This document shows positions 6,742 to 8,294 of a stretch of 8,294 nucleotides of DNA, in pieces; positions within the stretch are counted from its first letter, which is position 1, and every line of letters begins with the position of its first letter. Location of the stretch: contig DIVX01000145.1 in assembly GCA_002422505.1 (NCBI GenBank), forward strand, positions 1,392 through 9,685, given 5' to 3'. The notes beneath the pieces are model-generated. The model did no database searches, was not told the origin of the DNA, and worked only from the letters and a program-made list of their open reading frames with translations. This DNA comes from Desulfovibrio sp. UBA6121 (lineage in GTDB: Bacteria > Desulfobacterota > Desulfovibrionia > Desulfovibrionales > Desulfovibrionaceae). Both the position numbers and the translations under genes were made by a program.

Positions 6742-6786
6742 AAAAAACAATTCGGGCCGCCCGGCGAGGGGTGTGCCGGGCGGCCC
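6742..6786 (-). terminator. strong intrinsic terminator after the 6821-7390 gene
   Basis: Read on the minus strand, GGGCCGCCCGGC (6786-6775) pairs perfectly with GCCGGGCGGCCC (6765-6754) around a 9-base loop, followed by GAATTG and TTTTTT (6747-6742). It lies 35 bases past the stop of the unknown gene and about 100 bases before the transporter start. It therefore separates the two minus-strand transcription units. Confidence 0.92.
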
Positions 6787-6820
6787 TTGGGGCGTATCTG
6801 GGGGGAAAGGTGTTTAGGCG

Positions 6821-7390
6821 CTAGGCCACGCGGGTCTCGCCCTGGGCTATCTCACGGCGCACGTCCTCCAAGTCGATGACCACGGGGTCGATCATGCTGT
6901 GTCCGCCGCGCTCGCCCCAGGAATAGTCCGTGGCGAACTTGCCGCCGTAGCGCACATCGTCCACGATGTAGAAGCCGTCCTCCTTGAGCAGGCGGTCCCA
7001 GCGGTGCACAAAGAACTCGAAATTCATCGGGTCGTAGCCGGGCACATCCGCCCAGTGCCAGGTCAGGGAGCACACCTCGTCGTCGTAGCCCATGAGCGCC
7101 AGGTAGCGCGCCTTGCTGTCCAGGTACATGCGGCGGCGCAGCAGCACGGCGGCCTGCTTGATGGGCGCGGGGTCGAAAGCCACCTGCGCGCCGTCAGCCG
7201 TCACTTCCACCATGGATTCATCGCCCAGCTTCATGCCGCAGGTGCAGGTGTTGCCCTTGCGCCACCACTCCAGGTACTTGCTCTTGTATATGTTTCGGCC
7301 TTCCTCGCGGATTCTCTGAGCGGTGGCCTGGGACACGGGATGCAGGGCCAAATCGCAGCAGCGGCCGGTGATGGAGAGGGTAAGGTCCAT
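6821..7390 (-). CDS. uncharacterised 189-residue cytoplasmic protein under a sigma-54-type promoter
   Basis: I do not recognise this family. The start is well supported: GGAGG (7396-7400) lies 5 bases before ATG 7390. No signal peptide or membrane segment is visible. Cysteines occur as C11-C12 near the N-terminus, C49-T-C51-G, and C107. C49/C51 together with C11/C12 could form a metal or redox site, but the pattern matches no motif I can name. The second half is rich in Trp/Tyr/Asp (for example WHWADVPGYDPMNFEFF, 111-127, and YIVDDVRYGGKF, 141-152) and looks like a compact soluble domain. The gene is monocistronic: a strong terminator follows, and upstream lies a divergent sigma-54 activator with a -24/-12 promoter facing this gene. 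The context suggests a gene switched on by a specific signal; no biochemical role can be given from sequence alone. Confidence 0.8.
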   Translation of the reverse strand: MDLTLSITGRCCDLALHPVSQATAQRIREEGRNIYKSKYLEWWRKGNTCTCGMKLGDESMVEVTADGAQVAFDPAPIKQAAVLLRRRMYLDSKARYLALMGYDDEVCSLTWHWADVPGYDPMNFEFFVHRWDRLLKEDGFYIVDDVRYGGKFATDYSWGERGGHSMIDPVVIDLEDVRREIAQGETRVA

Positions 7391-7463
7391 TGCGTCCTCC
7401 AGAGTGTTGAGTGCCGACAGGTGGGAGCGGCGTTACGGTGGGCCGCGCCCATGACCTCACAAG

Positions 7464-7480
7464 AGCAAGTCTCGGACCAA
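7464..7480 (-). promoter_or_regulatory. sigma-54 (-24/-12) promoter for the unknown gene at 6821-7390
   Basis: The minus strand reads TTGGTCCGAGACTTGCT. Against the consensus TGGCACRN4TTGCW it keeps TGG, the C at position 6, the purine, TTGC and the final W, with the required ten bases between GG (7478-7477) and GC (7466-7465). The start point would be near 7453, leaving a leader of about 63 bases. A sigma-54 activator gene starts divergently at 7631, which strongly supports the reading. Confidence 0.75.
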
Positions 7481-7502
7481 GATGGTATCCCGCAGGATTC
7501 CA

Positions 7503-7518
7503 TGTGATTTTTGTCACA
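7503..7518. promoter_or_regulatory. perfect CRP/FNR-superfamily operator (TGTGA-N6-TCACA)
   Basis: TGTGATTTTTGTCACA is an exact 5+5 palindrome with six-base spacing, flanked by A on both sides. CRP and, to my knowledge, the Desulfovibrio nitrosative-stress regulator HcpR use this type of site. Its centre is about 58 bases upstream of the inferred sigma-54 start point of the left gene and about 120 bases upstream of the activator's GTG, so it could regulate either. Confidence 0.6.
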
Positions 7519-7540
7519 AGCCGTGCCGAGGGCTTTACAT

Positions 7541-7559
7541 CGGACGAATTTTGCGTCCG
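7541..7559. promoter_or_regulatory. inverted repeat, candidate upstream activating site
   Basis: CGGACG (7541-7546) and CGTCCG (7554-7559) are perfect inverted arms around a 7-base AT-rich centre. The centre is about 97 bases upstream of the predicted sigma-54 start point, within the normal range for enhancer-binding-protein sites. The binding protein is not known; the divergent activator is the natural candidate. As RNA it would be only a weak hairpin without a U-tract, so a terminator is unlikely. Confidence 0.4.
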
Positions 7560-7630
7560 CCCCCCTTGACCTCTTTCTCCCGCAGGGGCAGACTCCGCGC
7601 AAGAAACAGCTTACGATTCAGGGGGAAACC

Positions 7631-8294
7631 GTGCACCACGCCCTGGGAAAGCCCTTTCCCTGCACCTCGCTCTGCTCGTTCATCATGGATTCCGTCGCGG
7701 ACGGACTCTTCACCGTGGACCGCGAGTGGAACATCATCTACTTCAGCCAGAGCGCGGCCGACATAGTGGGCATGCCTGCGGACAGGGCCGTGGGACGCAA
7801 ATGCTGGGACGTGTTCCGCACCGAGGGCTGCAAAGGGGGCGAGAGCGAACATTGCGTGCTGCGCCAGTGCATCAATGAAGACCGCAAGATCGTGGGACGC
7901 ATCCTCATGGTGGAGCGCGAGGACGGCGTACAGGTTCCCGTAAGCGTCAGCGCCGCCCCCCTCAAGGATCACGCGGGCAACGTCATCGGCGGAGTGGAGA
8001 GCTTCCGCGACCTTTCCACCGCGACGGGCACACGCGGCGGCGGCAAACTGCCCAAGGGCTTCTGCTCCCGCGATCCCAACATGCTGGACATTTTGCGCAT
8101 TCTGCCGCAGGTGGCCGGAAGCGAGGCCACGGTGCTGCTGCTGGGCGAATCCGGCACGGGCAAGGAATACTTCGCCCACGCCATCCACGAGCTTTCGCCG
8201 CGCCACGGCGGGCCCTTTGTGGCCGTGAACTGCGGCGCGCTGCCCGAGCAGCTCATGGAATCCGAGCTGTTCGGCTACAAGGCCGGGGCCTTCA
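7631..8294 (+). CDS. sigma-54-dependent transcriptional activator, PAS plus AAA+ (3' end outside window)
   Basis: The first 221 codons are in the window and the frame is open at the right edge. I chose GTG 7631, preceded by a purine-rich CAGGGGGA; the next in-frame ATG (7685) has no ribosome site, and no start codon is seen in frame upstream. Residues about 17-127 form a PAS sensor domain (MDSVADGLFTVD, then NIIYFSQSAADIVG). A cysteine set lies in its middle: C58, C67, C75 and C80. From about 149 the AAA+ domain begins with Walker A GESGTGKE (162-169), IHELSPR, PFVAVNCGALPE and ESELFGYKAGAF, the last being the start of the GAFTGA loop that contacts sigma-54; the window ends just before the following Thr. 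The rest of the ATPase and the Fis-type helix-turn-helix would lie beyond. There is no receiver domain, so it senses its signal directly through PAS. Its likely target is the divergent gene with the -24/-12 promoter. Confidence 0.9.
   Translation, partial: MHHALGKPFPCTSLCSFIMDSVADGLFTVDREWNIIYFSQSAADIVGMPADRAVGRKCWDVFRTEGCKGGESEHCVLRQCINEDRKIVGRILMVEREDGVQVPVSVSAAPLKDHAGNVIGGVESFRDLSTATGTRGGGKLPKGFCSRDPNMLDILRILPQVAGSEATVLLLGESGTGKEYFAHAIHELSPRHGGPFVAVNCGALPEQLMESELFGYKAGAF

Noticed and set aside
5012..6817. A 601-codon plus-strand open frame opposite the transporter and nitroreductase genes
   Set aside because: The composition is His/Gly/Ala/Gln-rich without any domain, and the opposite strand encodes clear families with good ribosome sites.
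1..8294. CRISPR arrays, tRNA or rRNA genes, insertion sequences, attachment sites
   Set aside because: No regularly spaced repeats, transposase or integrase genes, terminal inverted repeats or tRNA-like sequence were seen.

Overview
The window is GC-rich chromosomal DNA with tightly packed genes. It most likely comes from a Desulfovibrio-like sulfate reducer (Desulfovibrionaceae / Desulfobacterota). The main reasons are a FlxDCBA-type NADH / iron-sulfur electron-transfer operon, a ferredoxin-nitroreductase fusion, a sigma-54 activator with a cysteine-rich PAS domain, and a perfect TGTGA-N6-TCACA site of the CRP/HcpR type. The organism assignment is inferred from gene content.

Region 1 (1-3285, + strand) is the 3' part of an operon with overlapping genes. 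It holds the end of an MvhD-like subunit (flxD), an FrhB-like protein with two [4Fe-4S] motifs (flxC), an AsrA/sulfhydrogenase-beta-like protein with two [4Fe-4S] motifs (flxB), and an AsrB/PyrK-like FAD/NAD(P)H reductase with a C-terminal [2Fe-2S] motif (flxA). In the known systems these subunits pass electrons from NAD(P)H through FAD and iron-sulfur clusters to MvhD and on to heterodisulfide reductase (HdrABC), with flavin-based bifurcation as the proposed mechanism. The hdr genes would lie outside the window, to the left.

Region 2 (3286-3898) has no gene I can identify. It starts with a promoter-like sequence and a well-spaced Shine-Dalgarno in front of a six-codon reading frame. It contains small GC-rich hairpins and ends at a strong intrinsic terminator (3899-3936). 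It may be an unannotated RNA, a leader-peptide locus, or simply a long 3' UTR of the flx operon.

Region 3 (4040-6643, - strand) looks like a three-gene operon read right to left: a concentrative nucleoside transporter, a ferredoxin-nitroreductase, and an exported protein with four EF-hands. The gaps are only about 25-30 bases. A strong minus-strand terminator at 6742-6786 separates it from the next gene upstream.

Region 4 (6821-8294) is a divergent regulatory locus. A sigma-54 enhancer-binding activator (PAS plus AAA+, cut by the window end) reads rightward from 7631. A 189-residue protein of unknown function reads leftward from 7390. Between them are a good -24/-12 promoter aimed at the unknown gene, a 6+6 inverted repeat about 97 bases upstream of its expected start point, and the TGTGA-N6-TCACA palindrome. 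This suggests that the activator controls its uncharacterised neighbour, and it is the most promising uncharacterised unit in the window.
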